A DNA stretch of 16,173 bases from an uncultured bacterium (GTDB lineage: Bacteria; Edwardsbacteria; AC1; EtOH8): positions 1-16,173 of the forward strand of contig CALGNM010000111.1 of NCBI GenBank assembly GCA_937958665.1. The letters run 5' to 3'. Shown here one piece after another: positions 1-6,960 of the stretch (its first letter is position 1; each line of letters starts with the position of its first letter). The notes beneath the pieces are model-generated. The model saw only the letters and a program-made list of their open reading frames with translations, ran no database searches and was not told the DNA's origin. A program made the position numbers and the translations under genes.

Positions 1-80
1 TTGTGTTTTTGTTTCAAGCAGAAAACGGCATACGAGATCGTATTCGGTGGCTGGAGTTCAGCCGTGTGCTCTTCCGATCT
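1..80 (+). other. Illumina P7 adapter with i7 index (artefact)
   Basis: Positions 15-38 match the Illumina P7 flow-cell oligo, which begins CAAGCAGAAGACGGC, with one mismatch (A for G at 24). Positions 39-46 read CGTATTCG, the index. Positions 47-80 match the TruSeq index-read adapter ending GCTCTTCCGATCT, with mismatches at 50 and 62. Positions 1-14 are T-rich and look like low-quality read sequence. The reverse complement of the same index occurs at the right end, so this is untrimmed library sequence and not genomic. Confidence 0.97.
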
Positions 81-138
81 GGCCCCATGTCAACAATTGA
101 ATAGGCTTTAACCTAGGTAGAAACCTCTTTTTTCCCAT
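81..138 (-). CDS. 5' fragment of an unknown gene, cut by the adapter
   Basis: Read on the minus strand, an ATG at 136-138 opens a frame of 19 codons (MGKKRFLPRLKPIQLLTWG) that runs without a stop into the adapter. The sequence GGAG lies six bases upstream of this ATG, a good ribosome-binding site. An in-frame ATG at 148-150 is an alternative start. The peptide is basic at its start, and too little remains to name a family. The local composition is much more AT-rich than the rest of the window, so it may be a recently acquired gene or a chimeric read. Confidence 0.35.
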
Positions 139-376
139 TATATTCTCCATTTACAAAATGTTCAGGATATGTTTCTGATTGCTGATGTAAAGGAAAGGAT
201 GTCATAAAAGGCATGAATGGCATGTATTGGGTAAGTTTAGATATTAACCATGTTACCATTCAGTTAGAACACCCTCTTTTCTCCCTCAGTGCCGCCGCAA
301 CTTCACCGTCCCGTCGGTCGATTAGAAATTCACAGCCCCGCGATCAAAGTCCGAGACAGGGCCAGGCCGGAGCCGT
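139..376. other. AT-rich intergenic stretch, no gene seen
   Basis: This stretch of about 240 bases is AT-rich up to roughly 285 and then shifts to the GC-rich composition of the rest of the contig. The one longer open frame across it, on the plus strand, runs antisense into the GNAT remnant and has no family features. I see no convincing terminator, tRNA or repeat. The sharp composition change could mark ordinary intergenic DNA between operons, an inserted segment, or a chimeric join close to the adapter. Confidence 0.5.
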
Positions 377-600
377 TCATCGTGTAGGTAAATGCCGACC
401 GTGCTTCTTTTTCATGATCAGGGCCACCTCGCCGTCCTCGGCGTCGCGGTTGGTATACAGCGATAGGACCACGCAATCCACTTCGTAGCCGCACTTGCGG
501 TAGAACCGGATGGCCGGGACGTTGGTGCTCTGCGTCTCCAAGCTTATGGCCCGGACACCTCCTCGCTCATCCGGTCGATCATCAATTCCCTCACTTTCCT
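377..600 (-). pseudogene. GNAT N-acetyltransferase remnant, truncated and frameshifted
   Basis: The last 55 or so codons, ending at a TGA at 377-379, encode a clear GNAT C-terminus: VRAISLETQSTNVPAIRFYR, then KCGYEVD and a final strand rich in acidic residues. This covers the region after acetyl-CoA motif A, including the conserved Asn and the FYxxxGF-like helix. The preceding helix (RKVRELMIDRMSEE, about 562-600) is readable only in a different frame, which stops at 544-546, so there is a frameshift or short deletion near 560. The first half of the domain, including the GxG acetyl-CoA loop, is absent, because the beta-propeller gene's stop lies only about ten bases upstream. GNAT enzymes acetylate amines using acetyl-CoA; this copy cannot make a complete domain. 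It may be a decayed gene or the result of an assembly misjoin near 600. Confidence 0.7.
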
Positions 601-607
601 GTTATAA

Positions 608-2170
608 TTAGTTTTCTGGCCCGGCCGATTGCCAGTCGAAGCGGGCCAGCCCGGATGGCCCGCCGGCCCACAGGACGCCGCCAGCCGACAAAACCTGGTC
701 CACCCGGTCCTCCAACAACCCGTCCTCCTGTCGGTACACTTGCCACCGGCCGTCGGCCTTGGCCATCCGGGCCAGACCGGCATCGGTGCCCAGCCATATA
801 TTCTCGGCGTCCACCGCCAGCGACAGATTGCCCCCCGCCAGATAGCGGCCGGCTGGCTCGATTTTCTCCCAACTTCCGGCGGAACGATCGTAATGCAACA
901 GGGCCCGGGGGGCCAACCACCACAGGTGCTGACCGTCGGCCGCCACCGCCAACAGCTCGCCCTCCATCTCCGGGGGGGCCTCCTGGTAGCGAAGCATCTT
1001 CAGGCTGTCCCTACGGTCGATGGCCAGCCCCCCACGGCTGGTGGCCAGGTAGAGGTACCGTCCGTCGGCGGCCAGGCCGTTGACGACCGTCTCCCGCTGG
1101 TCCGCCCAGCCCCGCACCCTCCCCGACCTGAGGGGATAAAGGGCCGGTCCGGACCGGGTTCCTATCCACAGGCTATCGCCCACCAGCAGCAGGCAGGTCA
1201 CCTCATCGTCCGGCAGTCCGTCATAGCCCGAGAGGGTGACGGCAAAATCATCGCCCCGCTTGAGACTGATCACCCCCCGGTCGGTACCGATGAACAGCCG
1301 ACGGTCGCTCAGGGCCAAGCTGCTGGCCCGGAAGGCCGCCAGGTCCAGATTGAACAGCCGAACGATCTGCTGCCAGGCATCACGATCCTGTTCTACCAGG
1401 GTAATCCCGCCCCGTCCGGCCACCCCCAGGACTCCCCGATGCCAGGCCAGCCCGCTGACCCCGGTCCCGGCCAAGAAGCCCCGGGTGACCTGTCGGCGTT
1501 GCCGGGTGGTCAGGTCGTAGTGCCACAGGCCCAGGCCGGAATAGGAGGCCCAAACCTGGGGGGAGGCGAATTCCTCAGCGTAAGCGGTCAACCGATGGTA
1601 ACCGGTCCACAACTCCCACACCGGGTCGGCCAAGACGTATAGCCGGGCGTCCCTTTTCAACCGGTCCGGGTCGGCCGGCCCCTGCCACTCCAAACCGGGC
1701 GGGTGAGCGGCCTCCTTCTGGCAGGCGCGGCTCCAACGGTCGCACAGGTAGAACCCGTCGGCTGTCTGGACCCAGACCCCCCCCGGCTCGAAGGCCAGCC
1801 TCAGGGCCGGCGATGGCAAATCGATGGGCGGATATTGCATTTCGGAGGCCGGGCGGTAGGGTATCAGTCGCCGATCGTATACAAAATACAGATCGTTGAA
1901 GAACTGGTCCCGGGCGGCAAAGCGGAACCCGGCCGGAGGCAGTCGGGCCGATGACAGAAACTCCCACTGTTCGGTCAGCTTGTCGAACCGGGCTCCGGCC
2001 GAGGAGGTGAAGACGTAAACATAGCGGGGCTCGGCCACTATGCTCCGGATGTCGTCCTGCAGCGAACCGCTGCCCAGGGAACGGTACTGCCTCCAGGGAG
2101 AAGCCCCTCCGACCATGGCCAGGGCCATCCCGGCCAACAGCCAGAACCGGCTGGTTCGTCCCGGCCTCAT
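608..2170 (-). CDS. Secreted beta-propeller protein with Reg_prop-like blades
   Basis: The product is about 520 residues. It starts with a basic and hydrophobic signal-like segment (MRPGRTSRFWLLAGMALAM), so export is likely. The body carries repeated blade signatures of the kind seen in two-component-regulator propeller repeats: LFIGTDRGVISL, LWIGTRSGPALY, LYLATSRGGLAI, IWLGTDAGLARM and LWAGGPSGLARF, each about 45-50 residues apart. No kinase, DNA-binding or enzyme domain follows, so it is a stand-alone propeller, probably a binding or scaffold protein in the periplasm or at the surface. The ATG at 2168-2170 overlaps the stop of the upstream lipoprotein gene as ATGA, which supports this start over an upstream one that would overlap that gene more deeply. 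Substrate or partner unknown. Confidence 0.75.
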   Translation of the reverse strand: MRPGRTSRFWLLAGMALAMVGGASPWRQYRSLGSGSLQDDIRSIVAEPRYVYVFTSSAGARFDKLTEQWEFLSSARLPPAGFRFAARDQFFNDLYFVYDRRLIPYRPASEMQYPPIDLPSPALRLAFEPGGVWVQTADGFYLCDRWSRACQKEAAHPPGLEWQGPADPDRLKRDARLYVLADPVWELWTGYHRLTAYAEEFASPQVWASYSGLGLWHYDLTTRQRRQVTRGFLAGTGVSGLAWHRGVLGVAGRGGITLVEQDRDAWQQIVRLFNLDLAAFRASSLALSDRRLFIGTDRGVISLKRGDDFAVTLSGYDGLPDDEVTCLLLVGDSLWIGTRSGPALYPLRSGRVRGWADQRETVVNGLAADGRYLYLATSRGGLAIDRRDSLKMLRYQEAPPEMEGELLAVAADGQHLWWLAPRALLHYDRSAGSWEKIEPAGRYLAGGNLSLAVDAENIWLGTDAGLARMAKADGRWQVYRQEDGLLEDRVDQVLSAGGVLWAGGPSGLARFDWQSAGPEN

Positions 2171-2733
2171 GGGGAGGGAAAAGTGGTGCTGCCGCTGGGT
2201 TGGTAAGACCAACGGAATGTCACCTCGGCGATATTGCTGTCGTTGACCGCCGCCTGGATGATCAGAACCTTGGCGTACTTTCGCCCATCGGCCCGGACCA
2301 CAACGGTCTGAAATCGGGAGATGCCAGACAGGGAGCCAGAGAACCCGGCGGTGTCGTCCAGGGCCGCCAGGGAATCGAAGTAGGCCCAGGCGGCGGCCGA
2401 ATCAGAGGATGATTCCAACAGCTTGAAGGCCGAATTGCCGTCGATGGACCAGAAGCGCGGCTGGTGAAGGGAGTCGGACATTACCGGCAGGTCCGGGAAC
2501 ACCTGGCTGGTGTTGGGATAATAGATCACCTGGGCGGTGGCAAAGTAGAACCCGCTGCCCATATAGCCCTGGGGCTTGCGGCTGTCGATGGAGGCGGTGC
2601 CGGAGGTGGGATAAACCGGGTCTTCTGGGACCACGATGGTCTGGCTGCCGCAGGAAACCAGGAGCCATAGAATATTTAAGGCCGCCATTATGGTCGCCGG
2701 TCCGGAAACAGTCCTCGGCTGGAAACCCTTCAT
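2167..2733 (-). CDS. Small lipoprotein, possible HmuY-like domain
   Basis: The 188-residue product has a hydrophobic N-terminus ending in a lipobox (LVSC, Cys28), so it is predicted to be a lipid-anchored envelope protein. The C-terminal part, about residues 150-185, reads GRKYAKVLIIQ, then VTFRWSYQPSGSTTF. That pattern of a KYAK strand followed by a VTFxWxYQP strand resembles the end of HmuY-type heme-binding lipoproteins of Bacteroidetes; the resemblance is by eye and not certain. Its start overlaps the tag stop as ATGA and its stop overlaps the beta-propeller start in the same way, so the three are translationally coupled. An internal Met16 would also leave a working lipoprotein signal. 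The neighbouring propeller suggests a joint envelope role. Confidence 0.65.
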   Translation of the reverse strand: MKGFQPRTVSGPATIMAALNILWLLVSCGSQTIVVPEDPVYPTSGTASIDSRKPQGYMGSGFYFATAQVIYYPNTSQVFPDLPVMSDSLHQPRFWSIDGNSAFKLLESSSDSAAAWAYFDSLAALDDTAGFSGSLSGISRFQTVVVRADGRKYAKVLIIQAAVNDSNIAEVTFRWSYQPSGSTTFPSP

Positions 2734-3320
2734 GACGATTGCCCCTTTCGGTGCATTAAGCTTATCTCCCGGTGCCTATGGCAGCTGACCAGATGGTCAT
2801 TGACCATTCCGGCCGCCTGCATGAAGGCATAGCAGATGGTGGTGCCTGCGAAGCTGAATCCCCGGGCCTGGAGGTCCTTCGACATCTCGTCGGACTGGGG
2901 GCTGGAAACCGGGATCTGGCTGGGGGCCCGCCATTTGTTCGGCACCGGTTTGTGCCCCACAAAAGACCAGATGTAGCGGTCGAAGCTGCCAAACTCATCC
3001 TGCACCGTCAGGAACGCCCGGGCGTTCTTGATCGCGGCCTCGACCTTCAGCCGGTTGCGGATTATCCCCGGATCGGCCAGCAGCCGCTGGATATCGGGCT
3101 GGGTGAAGCGGGCCACCTTTCTGGGGTCGAAGCCCTTGAAGGCCGTTCGAAAGTTTTCCCGTCTATGGAGGATGGTGCTCCAGCTCAGGCCGGCCTGAAA
3201 AGCGTCCAGCACCATAAACTCGAACAGCTTCCGGTCGTCGTGCAGCGGAACCCCCCATTCAGTATCGTGGTACTCCACCATCTGGGGGTCATCCTGGGGC
3301 CAGGGGCAGGTGCCTTTCAT
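2730..3320 (-). CDS. tag: DNA-3-methyladenine glycosylase I
   Basis: The 196-residue product has the full length of the Tag family. Tag removes 3-methyladenine from alkylated DNA by cleaving the N-glycosidic bond, the first step of base excision repair in the cytoplasm. Visible hallmarks are CPWP at the start, YHDTEWGVPLHDD (residues 17-29), FQAGLSW (41-47), GFSFAGTTICYAFMQAAGMV and HLVSC near the end. The zinc ligands of the E. coli enzyme (Cys4, His17, His175, Cys179) correspond to Cys5, His18, His176 and Cys180. The residue aligned with E. coli Glu38, which sits in the base pocket, is Asp39 here, a conservative change. The start overlaps the amidohydrolase stop as ATGA, and the stop overlaps the lipoprotein start. 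Confidence 0.95.
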   Translation of the reverse strand: MKGTCPWPQDDPQMVEYHDTEWGVPLHDDRKLFEFMVLDAFQAGLSWSTILHRRENFRTAFKGFDPRKVARFTQPDIQRLLADPGIIRNRLKVEAAIKNARAFLTVQDEFGSFDRYIWSFVGHKPVPNKWRAPSQIPVSSPQSDEMSKDLQARGFSFAGTTICYAFMQAAGMVNDHLVSCHRHREISLMHRKGQSS

Positions 3321-4483
3321 AGCTTCAGGCAGTCACCGGCCAGGAAGGCCAGCAGTTGGGCTCCCCGGGTCAGGACCCTCTCGTCGATGTCGAAACGCGG
3401 GTGATGCCAGGGATAGGCGGTAGCCGGCCCGGAGCGGCTGCCCAGCCGCAGGAAAGCCCCCGGAACCTTCTGCAGGAAATAGGCCATGTCCTCTCCGCCC
3501 ATCATCGGCTCCTCCAGCTCGACCACCGATCTGCCCCCCCAGAGTCCGGCGATGGCCTGCCGGCAGAGATCCACCATCCGGGGATCGTTGTACAGCACCG
3601 GGTATCCCCGTTCGTAGCGAAAGTCGGCCTTCAGCCCGTTGGCCCGGGCAATACCCCTTACCATCTGGCCCATCCAGATCGGAAGCATTCTGGTGGTGTG
3701 GCGGTCGATGGAGCGGGCGGTCCCGGCCAGCCGGGCCTGTTCCGGTATGATATTGTGCTTGCTGCCGGCCTCCACCCTCCCCACCGTGATCACCGCCGGC
3801 TGGACCGGGTCCACCCTCCGGCTGACTACGGTCTGCAGCCCGGAGATGATCTGGGCGGCGGTGGAGACCGGGTCCAGACAGCTGTGGGGCCGGGCGGCGT
3901 GCCCCCCCCGGCCCTGGATCAAGATCTCGAAGTTGTCGGAGGCGGCCATCATCGGCCCCCGGCGCAGCCCCACCTGGCCGGTGGGAAGGGACGAATCCAA
4001 GTGGAGGGCGAAAATGGCTTCCACCGTGGGGTTCTCCAGGGCCCCGTCCTTGATCATCCCCAGGGCCCCGCCCGGCGGGGTCTCCTCGGCCGGTTGGAAG
4101 ATCAGCTTGACGCTGCCGGACAGGCTATCCCTCCGCTCCGCCAGAAGACTGGCCGCCCCCAGCAGCATGGCCATGTGGCCGTCATGGCCGCAGGCGTGCA
4201 TCCTTCCGGGGTGGCGGGAGCGCCAAGCCACCCGATTTTCCTCATTTATCGGCAGGGCGTCCATGTCGGCCCGCAGGGCCACCGTGGGGCCCGGCCGGCC
4301 CTTGATCAGGCCCACCACCCCCTGCCCCCCCACCCGGCTTCGCACCGAGCAGCCCAGGCGCTTCAACTCGGCCGCCACCAGGCTCGCGGTACGCGTTTCG
4401 CAGAAGGATAATTCGGGATGGCGGTGGAATTCCCGGCGCCATCTCACAACGTAGGTGTTCAGGTCCTCCCGGCCCCTACTCAT
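3317..4483 (-). CDS. M20-family amidohydrolase (HipO/AbgB/IAA-amino acid hydrolase type)
   Basis: The 388-residue product is a metal-dependent peptidase M20D/amidohydrolase. Members hydrolyse N-acyl amino acids such as hippurate, N-acetyl amino acids or indole-acetyl conjugates in the cytoplasm. Seen in order: RHPELSFCE (21-29), ALRADMDALPI (69-79), the metal-binding block MHACGHDGH (95-103), QPAEETPPGGA with the catalytic Glu pair (130-140), an inserted dimerisation domain with GRGGHAARPH, and a C-terminal metal-ligand region GGEDMAYFL followed by HHPRFDIDE. The natural substrate cannot be read from the sequence. The start overlaps the diguanylate cyclase stop by eight bases (ATGAGTAG) and the stop overlaps tag, so expression should be coupled to both. 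Confidence 0.92.
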   Translation of the reverse strand: MSRGREDLNTYVVRWRREFHRHPELSFCETRTASLVAAELKRLGCSVRSRVGGQGVVGLIKGRPGPTVALRADMDALPINEENRVAWRSRHPGRMHACGHDGHMAMLLGAASLLAERRDSLSGSVKLIFQPAEETPPGGALGMIKDGALENPTVEAIFALHLDSSLPTGQVGLRRGPMMAASDNFEILIQGRGGHAARPHSCLDPVSTAAQIISGLQTVVSRRVDPVQPAVITVGRVEAGSKHNIIPEQARLAGTARSIDRHTTRMLPIWMGQMVRGIARANGLKADFRYERGYPVLYNDPRMVDLCRQAIAGLWGGRSVVELEEPMMGGEDMAYFLQKVPGAFLRLGSRSGPATAYPWHHPRFDIDERVLTRGAQLLAFLAGDCLKL

Positions 4484-5336
4484 CGTCCTCCTCGCGCAGC
4501 AGGCCGCAGGCCTGGTTCTTGCCCAGGGACTTGGCCCGATACAGCTGCTTGTCGGCGCAGTCCACCAGCTCGACCTTGGAACGGCCGTCCTCCGGGAAGG
4601 AGGCCACCCCGATGCTGACGGTCACCCGCCCCCGGGGCATCACCTTCTGGTTGGGGAACCGGGCGGCCGCCACCTTGGAGCAGATCCGGCCGGCTATGGT
4701 CAGGGCCCCCTTCTTGCGGGTGGAGGGCAGGATCACCGCGTACTCCTCGCCTCCGTAGCGGGCCACCACATCCACCTTGCGGACCGCCTTCAGCAGTATT
4801 TTCGAGAGCTCCACCAGCAGAACGTCCCCGGCGATGTGGCCGTTGGTGTCGTTATAGATCTTGAAATCGTCCACGTCCACCATCAGCAAGGAAAGCAGCA
4901 TTCCGTAGCGCTGGGCCCGCTCCACCTCCTCCTCCAGCCGGTCCTGGAAATAGCGGTGGTTGTAGAGGCCGGTCAGGCCGTCGGTCACCGCCGAAAGCAT
5001 GGTCTTCTCGAACAGATCCAGCTCGATGATCTTGGGATTTTCGATCTTCTGCTGCAGGTTGGTGAAATAGTCCAGCAGGGCCACCCGGATCCCCACGTTG
5101 CGTCCCAGCCGGCCGGCCATCTCCTGCTTGTGCTGCAGCACCCGGTCCCAGTGCTGCTTGGCCTGAGGCTCGCTGAAGTGCAGGTGGGTCAGGGTGAAGA
5201 TCAGGTCGCCGTAAAGGCTGTTGCCCTTCTCCCTCCGAACCTCGTCAACCTGCTTCATGATCTCGGCGGTCTCCCCGTTGTCGTGGCCCAGGGCCGAGAT
5301 GACCTCCTTGGTAAAATTGCTTTTGCGGCCTTTCAT
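4476..5336 (-). CDS. GGDEF diguanylate cyclase with unrecognised N-terminal region
   Basis: The product is 286 residues. The C-terminal GGDEF domain runs from about 112 to 280: DGLTGLYN (119-126), VDVDDFKIYND (153-163), the active-site loop GGEEY (195-199) and SIGVASFPEDG (241-251). The loop ends in Tyr where Phe is usual, but the two Gly and two acidic residues are kept. The inhibitory I-site RxxD is present as RKVD (186-189), five residues before the loop. It should therefore make cyclic di-GMP from two GTP with product feedback. Residues 1-110 are mostly helical-looking, have no membrane segment and match no sensor domain I recognise. The start has an AGGTGA site. The stop overlaps the amidohydrolase start. 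Confidence 0.93.
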   Translation of the reverse strand: MKGRKSNFTKEVISALGHDNGETAEIMKQVDEVRREKGNSLYGDLIFTLTHLHFSEPQAKQHWDRVLQHKQEMAGRLGRNVGIRVALLDYFTNLQQKIENPKIIELDLFEKTMLSAVTDGLTGLYNHRYFQDRLEEEVERAQRYGMLLSLLMVDVDDFKIYNDTNGHIAGDVLLVELSKILLKAVRKVDVVARYGGEEYAVILPSTRKKGALTIAGRICSKVAAARFPNQKVMPRGRVTVSIGVASFPEDGRSKVELVDCADKQLYRAKSLGKNQACGLLREEDDE

Positions 5337-5379
5337 GCTTCACCTGATGTGTTATGGCTGATATTTATGGTTGCCGGGC

Positions 5380-6570
5380 TCAGCTGGACTTGCCCTCCCG
5401 GCCGCAGGCCGGAGGGGCGATGGGCGACATCTCCCTCAGCTTGGCTACCGCCTGGGCCAAAACCTCCACCGTGAAATCCACCTGCCGGGCATCGGTGCCC
5501 CGGCCCAGCGAGAAGCGCAGCGAACCCTGGGCGATCTCGGTGGGCACCCCCATGGCCGCCAGCACATGGGAAGGCTCCAGGCTGCCGGAGGTGCAGGCCG
5601 ACCCGGAGGAGGCGGCTATGCCCTTCATGTCAAGGTACAGTAGAATCCCCTCGCCCTCGATGTATTCGAAGGAGACGTTGAGGGTGCCGGCCAGCGACCG
5701 CTGGGGATGCCCGTTGCGGCGGACCTGGGGAATGCTTTTCCGGATGCCCTGCCACAGCCGTTCCCGCAGCTCAGTCAGTCGGGCCTCCTCGGCCTCCCTC
5801 TCCCGGGCCGCCAGCTCGGCGGCCGTCCCCAGCCCCACGATCCCGGCCACGTTCTCGGTGCCAGCCCGCCGGTTGCGCTCGTGACCTCCGCCGTGGACCA
5901 GGGGGTGCAGACGGGTTCCCCTTCGAATATAGAGCGCCCCCACCCCCTTGGGTCCGTAGATCTTGTGGGCCGACAGCGACAGCAGATCCACCCCCAGCCG
6001 ACCGACATCGGTGTCCAGCTTGCCGAAAGTCTGGACGGCATCGGTATGCAGCAGAACCTTGCGCTCCCGGCAGATCCCAGCCAACTCGGCCAGCGGCTGG
6101 ATGGTGCCCACCTCGTTGTTGGCGTGCATCACCGAGACCAGGATGGTCCGGTCATCGATGGCCCCCTCGAGCTCCTGAGGCGAGACCAACCCCTGCTGGT
6201 CCACCCCCAGGTAGGTGGCCCGGGCCCCGAATTCCCTCTGCAGGTACTCCACTGTATGCAGTACCGCATGGTGCTCTATCCGGCTGGTGATCAGGTGGTC
6301 CCCTTTCTGGCGGTGGGCCAGGAAGGCCCCCTTGACGGCCTGGTTGTCTGACTCGGTGCCCGACCCGGTGAAAACCACCTCCGCGGGATCGCAGCCCAGC
6401 AGGGCGGCCACCTTCTCCCGGGCGGCCTCCACCGCCTGGCGGGCCTCCCGCCCGAAGCGGTGGACGCTGGAGGGATTGCCGAAGCCCCCCCGGTAGTAGG
6501 GCAACATGGCCTCCAGCACCTCCTCCCGGACCGGGGTGGTGGCGTTGTGGTCCAGATAAATCAGATCCAT
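5380..6570 (-). CDS. Cysteine desulfurase, NifS/IscS type
   Basis: This pyridoxal-phosphate enzyme removes sulfur from L-cysteine as a persulfide for Fe-S clusters, thiamine or tRNA thiolation. Numbered from the chosen start, the sequence shows YLDHNATTP (5-13), GNPSSVH, GTESDN, HANNEVGTIQP and the PLP lysine in SAHKIYGPKG (Lys203). The persulfide cysteine lies in SSGSACTSGSLEPSHVL (Cys326), the long class I loop typical of NifS and IscS. Length is 396 residues, normal for the family. Two in-frame ATGs compete, at 6576 and 6570. AGGAG lies one base from the first and seven from the second, so 6570 is preferred. It lies 28 bases downstream of the thiamine-binding protein gene. No iscU or other Fe-S scaffold gene is visible. 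Confidence 0.94.
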   Translation of the reverse strand: MDLIYLDHNATTPVREEVLEAMLPYYRGGFGNPSSVHRFGREARQAVEAAREKVAALLGCDPAEVVFTGSGTESDNQAVKGAFLAHRQKGDHLITSRIEHHAVLHTVEYLQREFGARATYLGVDQQGLVSPQELEGAIDDRTILVSVMHANNEVGTIQPLAELAGICRERKVLLHTDAVQTFGKLDTDVGRLGVDLLSLSAHKIYGPKGVGALYIRRGTRLHPLVHGGGHERNRRAGTENVAGIVGLGTAAELAAREREAEEARLTELRERLWQGIRKSIPQVRRNGHPQRSLAGTLNVSFEYIEGEGILLYLDMKGIAASSGSACTSGSLEPSHVLAAMGVPTEIAQGSLRFSLGRGTDARQVDFTVEVLAQAVAKLREMSPIAPPACGREGKSS

Positions 6571-6598
6571 CGGCATTCTCCTGTTTGGCGTCGGGGGA

Positions 6599-6904
6599 TC
6601 ATTTCCTCTTAAGGCCCTCGATGATCCTGGCCCGCTTGCCCTCGATGGTCACCGGCTGGTCGCTGCGGTCGTCTATCTTGATGGAGGTGAACACCCGCTG
6701 GGCCCCGGTGGCCAGGCACCTCTGGTGCATGGCCTGGGCCACCGCCAGAATGTCCTCCAGCGACCCTTCGATGTTGGTGCCCATGGAGGTGATCTCCAGC
6801 TTCAGGCCGGTGCTCTTGGCTAGTTTTATGACGTCGACCACAAATTCGGAGACGCTGGCATTGCCGGTCCCCACCGGGACCACCGTAACCTCTGCGATGG
6901 CCAT
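6599..6904 (-). CDS. MTH1187-family thiamine-binding protein (DUF77)
   Basis: The 101-residue product matches the MTH1187/YkoF-like family: AEVTVVPVGTG at the start, then LEITSMGTNIEGSLEDILA (residues 36-54) and a C-terminal DQPVTIEGKR segment. Family members form small ferredoxin-like oligomers in the cytoplasm that bind thiamine or a related ligand; none has a demonstrated enzyme activity that I know of. A very strong ribosome-binding site (AGGAGGG) sits just before the ATG. The next gene downstream is a cysteine desulfurase, and sulfur from cysteine feeds thiazole synthesis, so the pairing may reflect thiamine metabolism. That link is inference. Confidence 0.88.
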   Translation of the reverse strand: MAIAEVTVVPVGTGNASVSEFVVDVIKLAKSTGLKLEITSMGTNIEGSLEDILAVAQAMHQRCLATGAQRVFTSIKIDDRSDQPVTIEGKRARIIEGLKRK

Positions 6905-6932
6905 CTCGCCCTCCTAAAAATCTTTGGATTTC

Positions 6933-6955
6933 GCCCGGCGGCAAAATCGCCGGGC
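6933..6955 (-). terminator. Perfect 8-bp hairpin, possible terminator or repeat copy
   Basis: GCCCGGCG (6933-6940) pairs perfectly with CGCCGGGC (6948-6955) around a 7-base loop. It lies between the small basic gene and the thiamine-binding gene. Read on the minus strand, a T run follows only after about twelve bases, so it is not a classic intrinsic terminator. A nearly identical hairpin occurs at 14903-14925, which suggests a dispersed element or a shared terminator module. Confidence 0.5.
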
Positions 6956-6960
6956 CTCTG

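Noticed and set aside
213-488. Plus-strand frame of 91 codons at the left end
   Set aside because: It spans the composition change and lies antisense to the recognisable GNAT C-terminus.
629-1642. Long plus-strand open frame of 337 codons opposite the beta-propeller gene
   Set aside because: It is a GC-rich antisense shadow, full of Pro, Gly and Gln, with no family motif, while the minus strand encodes clear propeller blades.
3356-4411. Plus-strand open frame of 351 codons opposite the amidohydrolase
   Set aside because: Antisense to a gene with all M20 motifs; composition is Gly/Pro/His/Gln-biased as expected from GC-rich shadows.
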